Source of the DNA: Clytia hemisphaerica
Lineage: Eukaryota > Cnidaria > Hydrozoa > Leptothecata > Clytiidae
DNA length: 64,000 nucleotides
Reading direction: 5' to 3'
Assembly (NCBI GenBank): GCA_902728285.1
Contig: CACVBU010000738.1
Coordinates: 2,333,491 to 2,397,490 of the forward strand
The notes under the pieces are model-generated. The model searched no databases, had not been told where the DNA came from, and saw only the letters and a list, made by a program, of their open reading frames with translations. The position numbers and the translations under genes were made by a program. Of this stretch, positions 1 through 11,489 are shown in pieces (the first letter of the stretch is position 1; every line of letters begins with the position of its first letter).

Positions 1-647
1 ACAATTAACAAACTTGTTAAATGGAACTTTACAACCTATCTTTTTAAATATTGTGAAAATTAGTTCTATCATTGTGAAAATCAAATTCACGATGACCTTG
101 TGAAAAGAAAACTTCAATGTGAAATAAGAAAACCCAATGTTCACAATATCCCAAACTTTATTTCACAAACTAAATTTTGAAAATCCGATTTTTAAGGGCC
201 GGAAACGACGTTTCACAAACTTGTGATCTGCTAATTTTTTCCTGTGATGGATGGCCCCTTATGGGAAATCAAGAACGCTCAACGCGCGAGAAACAGTATT
301 TTTTGTTCTGAAAAGTTTTTGTAAGCTCGGTATTTTTTATATCGGTTCAGACCTCACTTTTTATGCTGTCAATCTGGTTTTAATCATCAAAGATTGTTAC
401 ACTTTTTAACTCTGAATTGAACTGTCTACATTTTAGTTACGTTAAATGAACGTTATGAACATTAGATAAACGTTAAAACAACGTGTGCCAGCTGGGTACA
501 TCTATTGTATTATACGGTTTAAAATAATTGCGACGGGCCATTGGACCAAACCAATAAACGTGAATCATGCTTGATACACACTCTATTAATACACACTCTA
601 TTAATACACAATAAGTATCTCATAATAACTCGTTTCTAAGCTCCTTT
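1..647. other. non-coding flank, no gene seen
   Basis: AT-rich sequence with no convincing open frame or splice-bounded exon. A short tandem of about 14 bases (ctattaatacacact) lies near 580-612. The stretch lies immediately downstream of the minus-strand gene ending at 648, so part of it is probably that gene's 3' untranslated region. I found no clear AATAAA on the minus strand. Confidence 0.4.
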
Positions 648-1607
648 TTAAGCAATACGTCCAATTCCTGAGGTACATCCATCATTCACCCCGTGGTCCC
701 ATGATTCAGAAATCAGTTTCTCACTAGCCGATTTCGTTAGTGAAATAGCTAAGAAACTCATCTCATATTCCCCATTCTTTTTACCAGCAGTACGATCGGC
801 ATAAAATCTTGACCGGGGTGCATTACTGTGCTGCTTATAGGTCATAAACTTTGCATGCATATCTTTTGGATTTAAAACCGCATTAACATCATTAAGCCAT
901 GCTTTCAAACCAGTGTACCAATCACCATAGCAACAAGGTAAACAATCCAAAGGATGTGACATTGATGTAGGACATAACATAGCACAAAGAACAGTTTGTG
1001 CAAGGAACCCAGGGCAACAAAAGATGGTCAGACATCCAACAACAGAGGGGGCCTTCTTTTGTACTTTCATCAAATCTATCATCCATTTTTTCCATTGATC
1101 TCCATTTATTCCTTTCGTCGCCAATTGTTGAGGCACTTGGTTGATATTCTCAGGCCGAATACCAACCGTTTGCCATGGACAACAAGATACTTTCTCAAAA
1201 TCAATAATAAGACGGTTATCTTTAACCACATAATAGATCAAGCCAGAACCAGCTTGAGTAACAACACTGGAAGATGACCCCTCTCCTGTGGCAATGAAGG
1301 CAGGGTTCACACCATCACCTGTTGGTTGTTTAGTGACTGGCTCTGGTTGTTTGGTATTGACTAGCATAGGAGGAGTATGATTCCCTGGTTGAACAACCAC
1401 ATGATGCGGTAAAGGAGGAGCATTTCCTGGTTGAGGAGTAACATAATAGGATTGTGGAGCAGGAATAACATTATTCCCACATGAAGTACAATGGTAAACA
1501 GCTGGGTTCATGTCCACATTGGTACCACACTTCGAACAGAAATTAGGTCTTTCCATTCCAGGATATCCCTGGGTTGCAGAGTAAGGTGGTGGTTCTGGCA
1601 TAGCCAT
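648..1607 (-). CDS. zinc-ribbon, cysteine-rich protein of unknown function (319 aa)
   Basis: An uninterrupted 319-residue frame starting at an ATG in good context (ATTATGG). Residues 1-20 are Pro/Tyr-rich and contain PPPY, a possible WW-domain ligand. A zinc ribbon follows, with CSKC at 24-27 and CTSC at 40-43. Residues 48-120 are a low-complexity Pro/Gln/Thr/Ser linker. Residues 121-305 look folded, with a Cys-rich hydrophobic stretch (about 188-213, then CLPCC at 222-226) and a conserved-looking tail (WLNDVNAVLNP, about 237-247). The hydrophobic Cys patch could be membrane-inserted or palmitoylated; this is inference. The whole coding region is one exon. A pyrimidine-rich acceptor ending TTTCAG lies at 1647-1649, so the 5' leader is probably spliced and the gene is not an obvious retrocopy. 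I recognise no named family and assign no function. Confidence 0.75.
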   Translation of the reverse strand: MAMPEPPPYSATQGYPGMERPNFCSKCGTNVDMNPAVYHCTSCGNNVIPAPQSYYVTPQPGNAPPLPHHVVVQPGNHTPPMLVNTKQPEPVTKQPTGDGVNPAFIATGEGSSSSVVTQAGSGLIYYVVKDNRLIIDFEKVSCCPWQTVGIRPENINQVPQQLATKGINGDQWKKWMIDLMKVQKKAPSVVGCLTIFCCPGFLAQTVLCAMLCPTSMSHPLDCLPCCYGDWYTGLKAWLNDVNAVLNPKDMHAKFMTYKQHSNAPRSRFYADRTAGKKNGEYEMSFLAISLTKSASEKLISESWDHGVNDGCTSGIGRIA

Positions 1608-1649
1608 AATGATTATGTTTTATATATTTTCTCTTTTTTTTTTGCACTG

Positions 1650-3089
1650 AAAGAACAATCAAAATTAGTCTATATTTCAATCATCTATGTAATATGTACT
1701 AGAAAACTAAATGTAGGTAACCTTCCATCAGAAAACTTATGAAAAGTCTAGCAGATGAATAATTAAATGTTTTTCGAGCATTTTGGGTTTACAAAAACAA
1801 GATAAACAATAGTCATTCGAAATGTGTGCAAATCTCAACTTGATTCAAGTTGAATATGCATCTGTATTATAAAATCTAGTACCTCGAAAAACTCTCATTT
1901 AATTCATTTTTTAAACAAACTTTTATTTTTCATCAGAAATACTAAAAATATATCCAAGAAATTAAAGGCAGGCAGAAATAAATGAGATTGAAAGGTAAAT
2001 GAAGTGGTTTTCCATTAGATTCAGGATCCCATCAGATAAATCTATAAAAATGGTTGTTATATACATGCTTGTGTTGTGTGTTGTGTGCTAACTATAAATA
2101 ATTTGTGCGAATTACAATAGAAGTGTTGAAAGCATTTAATTTGACCCTTAGAGGTCCTTAGAGGTAATTTTTTTGTTAGAAAACAACAGACACTGTGGAA
2201 GACAGTGTCAAAATGGGTCAGATTTTTGCTGTACAAAACACCTTTCCTTTAACCTTGCATAAGAACAAGTGGCTCAAGAACAACACAAAATTTTGCATGG
2301 AAGTCACACCCATGGGGGGGGGTAAAAAGAAACTGGAAAGAAACTCAAATCCTTCAAAATGAGCCCACTACTCCTTAAACCCTGTTTAAAAAGGTTTTGG
2401 GTCAAAAAAGTGACCAACTCCCTTTAAAAGCAAGTTGTAATTGTAATCGAATGTGAATAGCCATTCAAATTTTTTCTAAGCGCACAACGTAATCTTTTTC
2501 AGGGACAAAATGGATTGAATTGATCACAGCTTGCATGTTATATTTAGTCTGCTCCACTCTGTGAGCAGGGGGGATAAGACTACCGAGAGCACTCTGAAAA
2601 TAGTGCAGAATAGTGGCCTTTATTTTCCACTTTCAGGCAGAGAAATTTTCGTGCCAATTATATACGTAATCTCTTTTCGAGGATCAATCGAAACTTAGAT
2701 TGCCTTTTTTTTTTGCGCCTGCTCACAGAGGCCTAAAGAAGGATTTTTCTCAAATTACTGACAGATACATATATTTTTTATCACTATTTATTTACCTTAT
2801 ATTTATATTCTTTTCTAGATAATATTTGTGAGAATAGGTTTTGTAATTAACCTCCTGTAAATTATCGAATAGAAATAGAAATAGAAACTGTTCGATTAAA
2901 TTTGACAAAGTTTGATTAATTAAGTTTGATTAGTGTAATCAAACTAATCCAACTATTAATGTGTCTTTAAAAAAGTTTGATTAAGTTCAATTTCTTAATA
3001 ATCAAGCTTTTTAAAATCAAACTTTATATTCTTAAGAATTTGTGAAACAACTTTGAACAACTTTGAACAAAAATCGCAATCAAACCAAT
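1650..3089. other. intergenic / upstream intron of the 648-1607 gene
   Basis: No coding exon recognised. Around 2880-3020 there is a short inverted-repeat patch built from TTTGATTA/TAATCAAA words, which looks like a decayed fold-back element related in style to the one at 5355-6059. The rest is unremarkable AT-rich sequence. Confidence 0.4.
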
Positions 3090-4600
3090 CAGTTAGTCAC
3101 ACTGGGAAATCAAGCTTTCAGATAAAAACAACATCAGTCATCTACAGGATGTATTTGCAACAACAAGGATGAGAGTTACCTGAATCAAGTTCAAGTTCCC
3201 AAGACAATTTATTAAAACTTGAAAACTTAAAATGAGACAAAATGACCCATTGCCAACATGCAGCAGTCAGAATATCAACCAACCGAATTTTGTCATTCAA
3301 TTTCCGAGACAGTGCTTCGATTTCTAAGACATTGTTTATAGGCTAAAGTGAAAATAATTCGGCACATGTAAATGGGTCAGTGTTTGAGGTCCGGCAAATT
3401 TTCCGGGAAGTAGCCTATCTGGCGGTGCGCGAATTCAGGTGGGTTCCGTCTCCCCCGTAGAACTTTTTCTTGTTGATCTTGAAGTTGATCTTCTAATTAG
3501 TTTTTAAGGTTGGCTTGGCTCAAATTTTTTCATCTACGGCTCCAATTTTAGGCAATTTCTCATAGTTTTTGAAAGCGTTAATTTCATTAAAAAGTGCTGG
3601 GTTATTTTTTCATGAATCCCTTTAGAAGTTTTGCGGCACATTTTTTTGCTTGAGAGTCAAGTAAACGATATAGCGCTTTCGCAGCATTAATCTTTAACAC
3701 ACATTTTGGCGGGACGCTAGTGTTAAGGGTGGACAGGCCAAAATTTTCCCCTCAATTTTTAGAAACCAAACTAATTTTATTTGAAAGTCCTTACCTTTGT
3801 GAGAAAAATGAGGGGTCATTTATAAGAATTGGTTAAGTATTCCCAAAGTTATTCCATTTTCAAAACACAAAAAAATCACCTTTTCAAAGAATCGCCTCCT
3901 TACACCACGCCAGCAAGAAATAATTTTCGGAAGCACCAAAATCGCGCCAAAAATGGCGGATGAAATCTAGTCTTCCGTGTGGCGGGGTGTGGGGAGTTTT
4001 GCCGGTACGGTCTGAAAATCGGCCCGATGACTGTTAAACTTTAGCTTATCGCTAATGAGCTGGAAATGATAGCTAAAAACAAATTTCACCACTAGAAAGC
4101 TGAAATCCTCAGCTTTCAGATGGTGTATGCTGCTTACATGAAAAAATCCGCAATCTTGTTGAAAAATTGCAATTCCTTCTATTTTTTCAAAATTCCAGAC
4201 AGCCTTTAGGTTTTCAAATAAAGCAGCATGTGATAGATTGTAGCCTAATCTTACCCTGGGTTTACTAAAAAAACCGCGATTGAAAAGATGAACCAGCTCA
4301 ATAGCGACAGCCATTTGTTTCAATGTGGGTCGAGAATTTTCCGGTGCCGTGGTCAGCGCTAAATCGCGTTTTCACCTTGACGTCGAAAAACATGAATATC
4401 TTTGGAAAGAAAATAGATACCTGGATGCAGTTTTTTTTACTTGTTTCCCTGATAATTCCTGATTGATTTAAAAAAAAGAATGAACAGATTTGGATGATTC
4501 AAAGGTAAGTACTAATGCATTGAAGTTCATTTTTGTAAATTCTTCCTTATTCCGCGCAAAAAATCCCGACGAGTGCGCACCCTACTAGTGTGACTAGCTG
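3090..4600. mobile_element. MITE family D, copy 1 (interrupted)
   Basis: The left end reads CAGTTAGTCACACT and the right end, reverse-complemented, CAGCTAGTCACACTAG, a terminal inverted repeat of about 16 bp. The flanks repeat CCAAT. The internal sequence up to 3720 matches two further copies at 46426-46962 and 47115-47372 almost base for base in places (for example the block around ACATCAGTCATCTACAGGAT). The right end is displaced by an inserted element at 3724-4584. No transposase frame is present, so it is non-autonomous. Confidence 0.75.
3724..4584. mobile_element. hAT-like non-autonomous element nested in MITE D
   Basis: It sits exactly inside the right terminal repeat of the family D element. 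The 7-bp CTAGTGT occurs at 3717-3723 and again at 4585-4591, and removing one copy plus the insert leaves a normal D terminus. The ends are TAAGGGTG and, reverse-complemented, TAGGGTGCG, which resemble short hAT ends; hAT elements make 8-bp target duplications. No transposase was found. The 118-codon minus-strand frame inside (3967-4323) has no recognisable motif. Confidence 0.65.
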
Positions 4601-5354
4601 CCAATCGAACGCGATTGAATAATGCGATTCAATTGTCGAACATAACCGAATCTCAATCTAACGGCCAATTCCTGGGTAATATTCAATTGTTTGTGTTCGA
4701 GTAAGGTTAGATTGGTTCGATAGCACAAAATCTCACGCCGCAGATATTTTTCCGTACAGAGCTATAAGCAAAAAGCTCGTACCCAAAAATTTTAAAAATG
4801 TCAAAAAATGAAGGTCTTCAAATCTCTCTAAAACCTATTTTTATGAGAAGCCTCACGCCAAGCAAAATTTCCTTTGTACCAACATTCAATTTTTCAATAA
4901 GGGTGCAAGATGGGAAAAGAGGCGCATGCGCCAACATGATTAATAAATTGACGCGAGCGTAAGCGAGCGAAAGCAAATTTAGCCCAATGAAAGCTAAAAA
5001 TTGATGGATTATGGAGTCATTCACACCGAGCTGGAATTATTACTTTACGCCAACTGAAAATCAAACAATCTTTGTAAGTACCCTTAGGCCAATGCGCCAA
5101 AAACGTTTCAGTTGTACGCCGAAGATCTTCGGCGTTAGTTACACGAAATCCATACTGGTTCGATAGTTGACTATATTCAATTGGTTCAATTGATTGTCAA
5201 TTACATTTGATTAATCTTTGATTTCATTCCATTACAAGATTATGTTCAATGTGTTTGATCGTGATTAAATTAAATTGAATCACTCCGCTAGAGCTTTTTA
5301 GCATGGACGGCCGAGCGCTTAAAGTATCGTACGAAAGAGCGAATATAATCTAAT

Positions 5355-6059
5355 CCAGACCCGATCAATCGAACTTGTCGAACCAATCGAACAGTCGAAC
5401 TAATCGAACTCCATCGAACGATTAAAGTTCGATTAAAAAAATTAATCGAACTTAATCGAACACTCACAATTTTTGAAGCAATAGCAGTTCGATTAGTTCG
5501 GTCAGTAAAAAGTTCGATTAGTTCGATGATATTAAATCCTCGTATCTTCCCTCGTTTGCAAAAACTTTATCCTGGCACGCGATTGCCATTTCGACAGTTA
5601 CCAGACTTAACAGCTTGACGTTTATTGTACTCGGATATTGATATTTGTCTATCCGGAATAAAGTTTGTAGCCCCTCTGATGCGATTTCGCGCGCGGCCGA
5701 GTGGCGGAATACTACGCCCCAACAAACCGCCTCTGGCGCTAAAAGGATACAGGAAAAGTGTGTAATCCGTTATCGGAAGTAATTTCCCGACTTACCTGGA
5801 CTTACATTCCGAATTTGGCTTTAAAAAGAAGCTAATATACGGTGGCGGAGCAGCACAAACTTGTTGAACAAAACAGAACAAAATTGGCTTATCGAACTGA
5901 TCGAACCGAAACCCATTGATCGAACTTAATCGAACACTCACAATCTTTTAAAAAATCTTAGAGTTCGATTAATTTTTTTAATCGAACTTTAATCGTTCGA
6001 TGGAGTTTGATTAGTTCGACTGTTCGATTGGTTCGACAAGTTCGATTGATCGGGTCTGG
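5355..6059. mobile_element. fold-back element with about 130-bp inverted arms, 6-bp target duplication
   Basis: The ends CCAGACCCGATC / GATCGGGTCTGG are perfect inverted repeats, and the arms stay complementary for roughly 130 bp (5355-5480 against about 5935-6059). The arms are built of degenerate repeats of the word AATCGAAC. TCTAAT directly flanks both sides (5349-5354 and 6060-6065). The unique centre (about 5540-5860) is GC-richer and has no coding frame. The superfamily is uncertain, as a 6-bp duplication is not diagnostic. Confidence 0.75.
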
Positions 6060-6630
6060 TCTAATACAATTAAATCAAATAGAACATAATAAATATAATC
6101 AAATACAATCAAACTCAAACGTAATCGAAGCAATCGAACGGCAAATCCTAGGTAATTAATATTCAGTTATTTGAAGAGAAAGTTAAGATTTCCAAGTTTG
6201 TGCTAAAAGCTCCAGCTAAAAAACGTCCTCACAGCTTGGCATATTGCGAAACCACCCCATATAACAATGTAGAGTGAAGATATAATAAGGCTCTATAATA
6301 TAAGATACTTTTTTCGCTAGAGGATGAGCAGAAGCCTAGCTTATTTTGAGCAACTTTTATGCGTATAGATCAAATAAACACTTGTAAAAATAAAACCTTT
6401 AATTACGTCTGGAGTATCTACTTAGACTTAGCTATAGCTAGCCCTGTAAGAAAAAGTTGTCAAACTTACAAAAGTAAAATATTCCTCAGCTCTTGTTTCA
6501 TCTCTGAGAAAATGAGTATAGCCATAAATTTAAGAAATAATAGATGAAAATTCCTCTCATATTTTCGTACCCGATTACTCAAATCGCCAACAAATTTTTA
6601 CAACATGCTGTGGTGGAAGAGAAATCTAGT

Positions 6631-7067
6631 CAGTCAAGAGCTGTTACAAATTAGGCTATGTTCGCCGATTCTGGCCTAACTTGGATATGATGGCCTAATT
6701 AAGTCAGAAATTGTAGCCTAATTAGTCTTGAGCGAACAAAATTCCAATTTTTGACTTAGATTTCAAAATCAAATCTGCGTTTTAGCTAAAAATGTCAAAT
6801 TCTTCTTTATTCGAATAATTCCACCTGTTTTTTGGGTAAAGTTTGAGCAGGCGAAAGGAAGATACGAAAAGAAGTAAAAGTTATTATTCATTATTCAGAT
6901 AAGAAAATGTGGCACTGCGCGCGCTGCATGTAGAACTTAAATCGGCCTTTTATGTATCCAAATTCAAATTGAGCTATTAATATCCTAACTAGGATACAAA
7001 TTCTGGTCTAATTAGGTGAACACCCTAGTTTGGCCATCATAGCGTAATTTCCAATAGCTCTTGACTG
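6631..7067. mobile_element. MITE with CAGTCAAGAGCT inverted ends
   Basis: The left end CAGTCAAGAGCTGTT is matched in inverted orientation by the right end, and complementarity continues through AAATTA-GCTATG, about 28 bp with mismatches. The internal sequence repeats words such as GGCCTAATTA. I saw no clear target duplication. A terminal CAG is typical of hAT elements, but that is only suggestive. Confidence 0.55.
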
Positions 7068-7183
7068 TTGGTTTCTAAAACAAACTAGATATCAAAATTT
7101 CACAAATGGGCATGCGTGAATTATTGCAACTCCCGCCAATTTTCTTATCTAACGCCCTTTAATGGCTAGCTATCCCGCCCTGC

Positions 7184-8267
7184 CCTGTATAGCCCCGGAG
7201 CCGGGTGGAGACAAAACACAGAACGGCGGAATGCCGGAATGCCGGAACCGGAATAGGTGTTCCGGCCGGAATAGCTATTCCGCGGAATATGATTTTTTTA
7301 AATTTTTTTTATTTTTTGTATTAGCTATTCCGCGGAATATGATTTTTTATTATAATAATAATCTTTCTCTTTTATCACCCCTGAGGGTATATCTATGTAC
7401 ATAATCATCCATAATCACCCATTACCACCACCCATAATCACCCATAATCACCTATAATCAGCAATCGGCTACCTCATTGGCTGTTTTTCGTATATAAAGG
7501 AATGCACTCGTGCACTCACTTGTGAAGTCATTCTAATACACCTTTCCCGGGGTGTTGTTTGGGATTTTATGTTTGAGTGTTTCCCTTAGATATAACTAAG
7601 ATAGAACTAGATTAATTATACCTCACGGAAAATTTGACCGGCTAAAAACGCCGTACGACCCGGCAATCGTCCGTACGGGGACGTCCTGCAGCGTACCTTG
7701 CACGGCCCGTAGCCCGGCAACCGGTAACAGTGGAGTGATGAAATTTGGCATGCTCCCCCTTCGATATGCTTGACGTCTCCAGAAAGTTTCAAGTCGTGAG
7801 ACCAACCCAGTCCGGCGCTAGGGGAATGGGTTATTCACCGTCCCGTACGGGTCCTTTACGGTCTCTTAGCGCCCATCCGTCAACTTTTCAGGACTTCAGA
7901 CCTATTTTTTCGGAATCTGCACCCAAAAAAACATGAAACATCAAAACCTGGATAAAAATTTTAAAGGTGACCTTGACCCGCTTCGATCTGGGGATCCCTA
8001 GTGCGTGAAACCAACGCTTTAGACCACTGGACCAACTTCTAGCCGTACTTAACTGAAAATTTTAAGCGATGTCATTTTTCATACCTTCGTTAGCTTGACT
8101 TGGCCCAGATGGAAAAAAATATATAATCATATTCCGCAGAATACAAAATATAAAAAAAAATCATTATTCCGCGGAATAGCTATTCCGGCCGGAACAGCTA
8201 TTCCGGTTCCGGCATTCCTTCGTTCCGCCGTTCAGCGTTTTGTCTATACCCCCCCGGAGCCCTTATA
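7184..8267. mobile_element. GC-rich fold-back element built on TTCCGGCCGGAATAGC repeats
   Basis: Two inverted arms (about 7190-7345 and 8125-8262) share CCGGAG, GACAAAAC, the GAACGGCGGAA segment and palindromic words such as TTCCGCGGAATA. The innermost 24-bp palindromic block occurs twice in the left arm (about 7264-7344). TATA occurs at both outer ends, but I cannot define a target duplication with confidence. The centre holds CCATAATCACC short tandem repeats (about 7400-7460) and a tRNA-like sequence at 7971-8037. No transposase is present. The element is far richer in GC than its surroundings. Confidence 0.6.
7971..8037 (-). repeat. tRNA-like (SINE head?) sequence
   Basis: Read on the minus strand it contains TGGTCCAGTGGTC, which fits a Pol III A box, and AGATCGAAGC about 35 bases later, which fits the GWTCRANNC core of a B box. 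The arms around the B box pair poorly, so a functional tRNA is unlikely; a decayed tRNA-derived SINE head or tRNA pseudogene is the better reading. Confidence 0.4.
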
Positions 8268-8269
8268 CG

Positions 8270-9705
8270 TTTTATTTTGGGATGCCCGAGAGTACCAGAG
8301 TGCATCTCACGATTATCGTAGTATTATCGTATTGGACAAAATTATCAGTTGGTTATGGTATCAGTATACAGTTTACTATGTACGAATTCCCCAGAAACCT
8401 CCAAGTGTAATTGAAACGAGTTTCTTTCGAAAGAAATCTTTTACATGATCCCCAAATTACTAAACTTTTTATTAGCCTCCGTCTCAGAACGCGGTCAGAA
8501 AATTTTGCGGATAATATCACAGCGAAAATGTATCCAGTGAAATGTGAGTAATGTATCATGATTCAAGTCGACTGACATAATTATACATAATACATGTTAC
8601 AAGTTCTGCCTACGGATTTTCAAGCTCGGCTATAATAAAACTATTACATGTTAGTAGCAGACCCGACTGACCAATGTTATGTAGCAGGTTGAAACATGAG
8701 TTTCTGCTGGAAAGATGCAGTTTGTTTTCAAGTTAAATCTTCAAAATAAAACAAACTGTGTGGGTTTCTTTACTTCCAAACAACCTACCAATAGTTTTGG
8801 AACACTCCATAATCAATTGTAAAAGGGGTTACGCACGATACGAAAATCTCGTGTTCGCAAGCGAAAGGTTTTTTACACTACATACCGTAGGATTGCTAAA
8901 CTTCCTTATTCCCAGCGAAACTTTCCGATTGCTAGTGTACAACGGAAAAGGACCAAAATGCCACAAAAGTAGATTTAACACCGATTTTTGCCGGAGACGC
9001 CTAGAAGCGAAAAGATCCCGGAGATGGGGCAGGTATGTTTTCCCGGGAATGAGAAAGTTAGCCATTTTATGATACAATCTTAAAAAGTTCTACCCAGCCG
9101 TTTGCGTGATGCGTGATCGGGAAATAATTCGAGGCATGATTTGGGCTATTTTCGCGATACCTTTTTTGGTAATTTTCATGATCGTCACGAGAGCAAGGAA
9201 AATTTCTATCAATGCATTTTAAACATGTACAAACTCTGGTGAACCAGAAGAAAGTTGATATTCTATTTTCAAAACAAACTGCTTTTTTGAAGTTTTTTTA
9301 ACTCAAATATCTTAAAATTTCGACCTAAAATAAGAACACAATTAGGATTTTTTGGTATAAAAATGTCTTATGTAACGGAATTTCGTTCCGTCTTTTTCTC
9401 TTTTCTCGTTTTCTTAAATCAGGGGGTAATGTATATCTACAAAAATTGATCTTGTTCATCAAAAATTGAGAATATTTTACAATAAGAAAACCAAAGGAAA
9501 ATTATATTTTCAAAATGGATTATATATATTTTGCATATACTTTCATATATAAAATATTGGAAAAAAGGATTAATATATGAAATATTGAAAAAAAGGTAAA
9601 AAATTATAGCATCCAAATGTTATATTTTTTGAAATGCGTGTCAAAAATTAAAAAACTTTCAAAACATGGAAACAATTTCATAATTTCAAACATACACTTT
9701 TTTTA
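8270..9705. other. intergenic, no gene recognised
   Basis: Several short open frames on both strands overlap one another (for example around 8758-9077), with no known motif and no supporting splice structure. I treat this as non-coding. Confidence 0.35.
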
Positions 9706-9706
9706 A

Positions 9707-9840
9707 TATAAGAACAATTTTATAAGAACAGCGAGGCTCAAAATCGCAAAAAAATAAGAACAATTTAAGAACAATGCTGACCCTGAAACTACTCAATTTC
9801 AACAGTCGAGGCTCAGAAAAATTTTACTGGTTCTTATATA
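9707..9840. mobile_element. short MITE with TATAAGAAC ends
   Basis: It begins TATAAGAACAATTTTATAAG and ends with GGTTCTTATATA, inverted relative to the start. The internal word CGAGGCTCA occurs near both ends in the same orientation. A diverged relative lies at about 31824-32043 with the same opening and the same CGAGGCT word. No coding capacity. Confidence 0.5.
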
Positions 9841-10499
9841 TAAAAAACAGTGTATAATGCAAAAGAAGAAGAAAAAATCTCATATATACTGCACTGGGAA
9901 ACATTTTCATAATCAGAAAGAACGTTGAAAGAAAAAAATTCCCCAAGCAGAAGGCATTGTATAATTTTCAAAAGCATGCTGCAAAAGCAAAAAATGTCAC
10001 ATAATTGGCAATCATAATTTCCAAAAATATCAAAAAGAATAAAAGCCTTCATGCCAGGATATTGCTTGAAAAAAATTTCCATTGAGGCGAAAATAAAAAA
10101 ATGTAGCGTTTCTGGAAACCAACCGGGTGAAAATAATAATTTTCTGATCTGGCCGCAGACTATGGGTTCATCTATACTGTATAGTTCATTATAAAAATAA
10201 TCAAGTTGGAGCATTTAAGCTATCAAAGTAGTTTGGTTAGATATTCCCACTTGTAAATCAAGATCTGTTCGTTAGTAGTTGATACATTAGTATATTCAGG
10301 GCTTACTTCATACTGTTTGTACATAAAAGTTATCTTTAAAGTTCTATTTCAATGATCTTATTACTTAAGTCATAAAAAAAATCAAATAAATTTTTTTTTT
10401 CTGGCCGGATGCATGAAAGCTTTTTTCCTTCACCCGCATTCCGGAAACACTACACTTTTTTATTTTTGCCTGACAGCAAAACTTTCTACATTCTTTTAA

Positions 10500-11020
10500 A
10501 TGCATGTGGAAGAACATGTCAAGTTCACGACAAAAGTTTTAAAACGCACGGGGAAGAAAATGTCCAAACTCACAGCAAAAATTTCCACGTTTAAAAAGCA
10601 TGTGCAAGAAAATGTCCAAATTCACAGCAAAAATTTCCACGTTTTAAACGCACGTGGAAGAAAATGTCCAAATTCACAACCAAAAGTTTCCACGTTTTGA
10701 ACGCACGTGGAAGAAAATGTCCAAATTCACAACCAAAAGTTTTCCACGTTTTGAACGCACGTGGAAGAAAATGTCCAAATTCACAACCAAAGATTTTCCA
10801 CGTTTAAAATGCATGTGGAAGAAAATGCCCAAATTCACAGCAAAAGTTTCTATGTTTTAAACGCACGTGAAAGAAAATGTCCAAAATTACAACCAAAAGT
10901 TTTCCATGTTTTAAATGCAAGTGGAAGAAAATGTCCAAATTCACAGCAAAAATTTCCACGTTTTAAAGGCACGAGCAAGAAAATGTCCAAATTTACAACC
11001 AAAAGTTTTCCACGTTGCAT
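10500..11020. repeat. 54-bp minisatellite, about 9-10 units
   Basis: A tandem array whose unit reads roughly GCACGTGGAAGAAAATGTCC followed by AAATTCACA-C-AAAAGTTTCCACGTTTT. Successive copies of GAAAATGTCC lie 53-54 bases apart. Because 54 is a multiple of three, overlapping frames stay open across it in several registers and translate as a Lys-rich repeat. That is a by-product of unit length, not evidence of a protein. Confidence 0.85.
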
Positions 11021-11489
11021 TTTTAAAACACCAAGGGAAATTCAATCATCAATCAGTAAATTTTGCTCTGGGTTTAAATTTTTACATTAAAGCTAACCAG
11101 TTCATATCCAACCACATCCATTTCCTTGAGTGCCGCATCCATGATCTGACCATCATAAAAAAGTGAGTTCAAACTTTTTTGCATTGTTAGAATTTGTATA
11201 AATATACAGGCAAAATAGTTATAGTTTGTTGTGAAAGTTGATAAAATGTCCTGCTGTCTGCCTGTTTTCCAAGAGATTGCATCAATCTCTCATGCCAAAC
11301 CAAACAAAACATCAAATCCAGGAAGGAATAATAAGAAAACTTCATCATCAACCATTTCTTGTAACAATCACACAAAAATCATGATCCAATTCAACTCATT
11401 AATAAAAACCAAAGAAAAATAGCGAAAGAGCAGTAGCAACCAGTTGTTTATTTTTGCCGCCATCTTTGGTTTGACTGTTAGAAAGCAGT

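Noticed and set aside
3967-4323. 118-codon minus-strand frame
   Set aside because: Lies within the hAT-like non-autonomous element and has no transposase motif.
7971-8037. Functional tRNA gene
   Set aside because: A and B boxes are present but acceptor and T arms do not pair; called tRNA-like only.
10409-11166. Overlapping Lys-rich open frames on the plus strand
   Set aside because: They are read-through of the 54-bp tandem repeat in different registers; no start context or exon structure.
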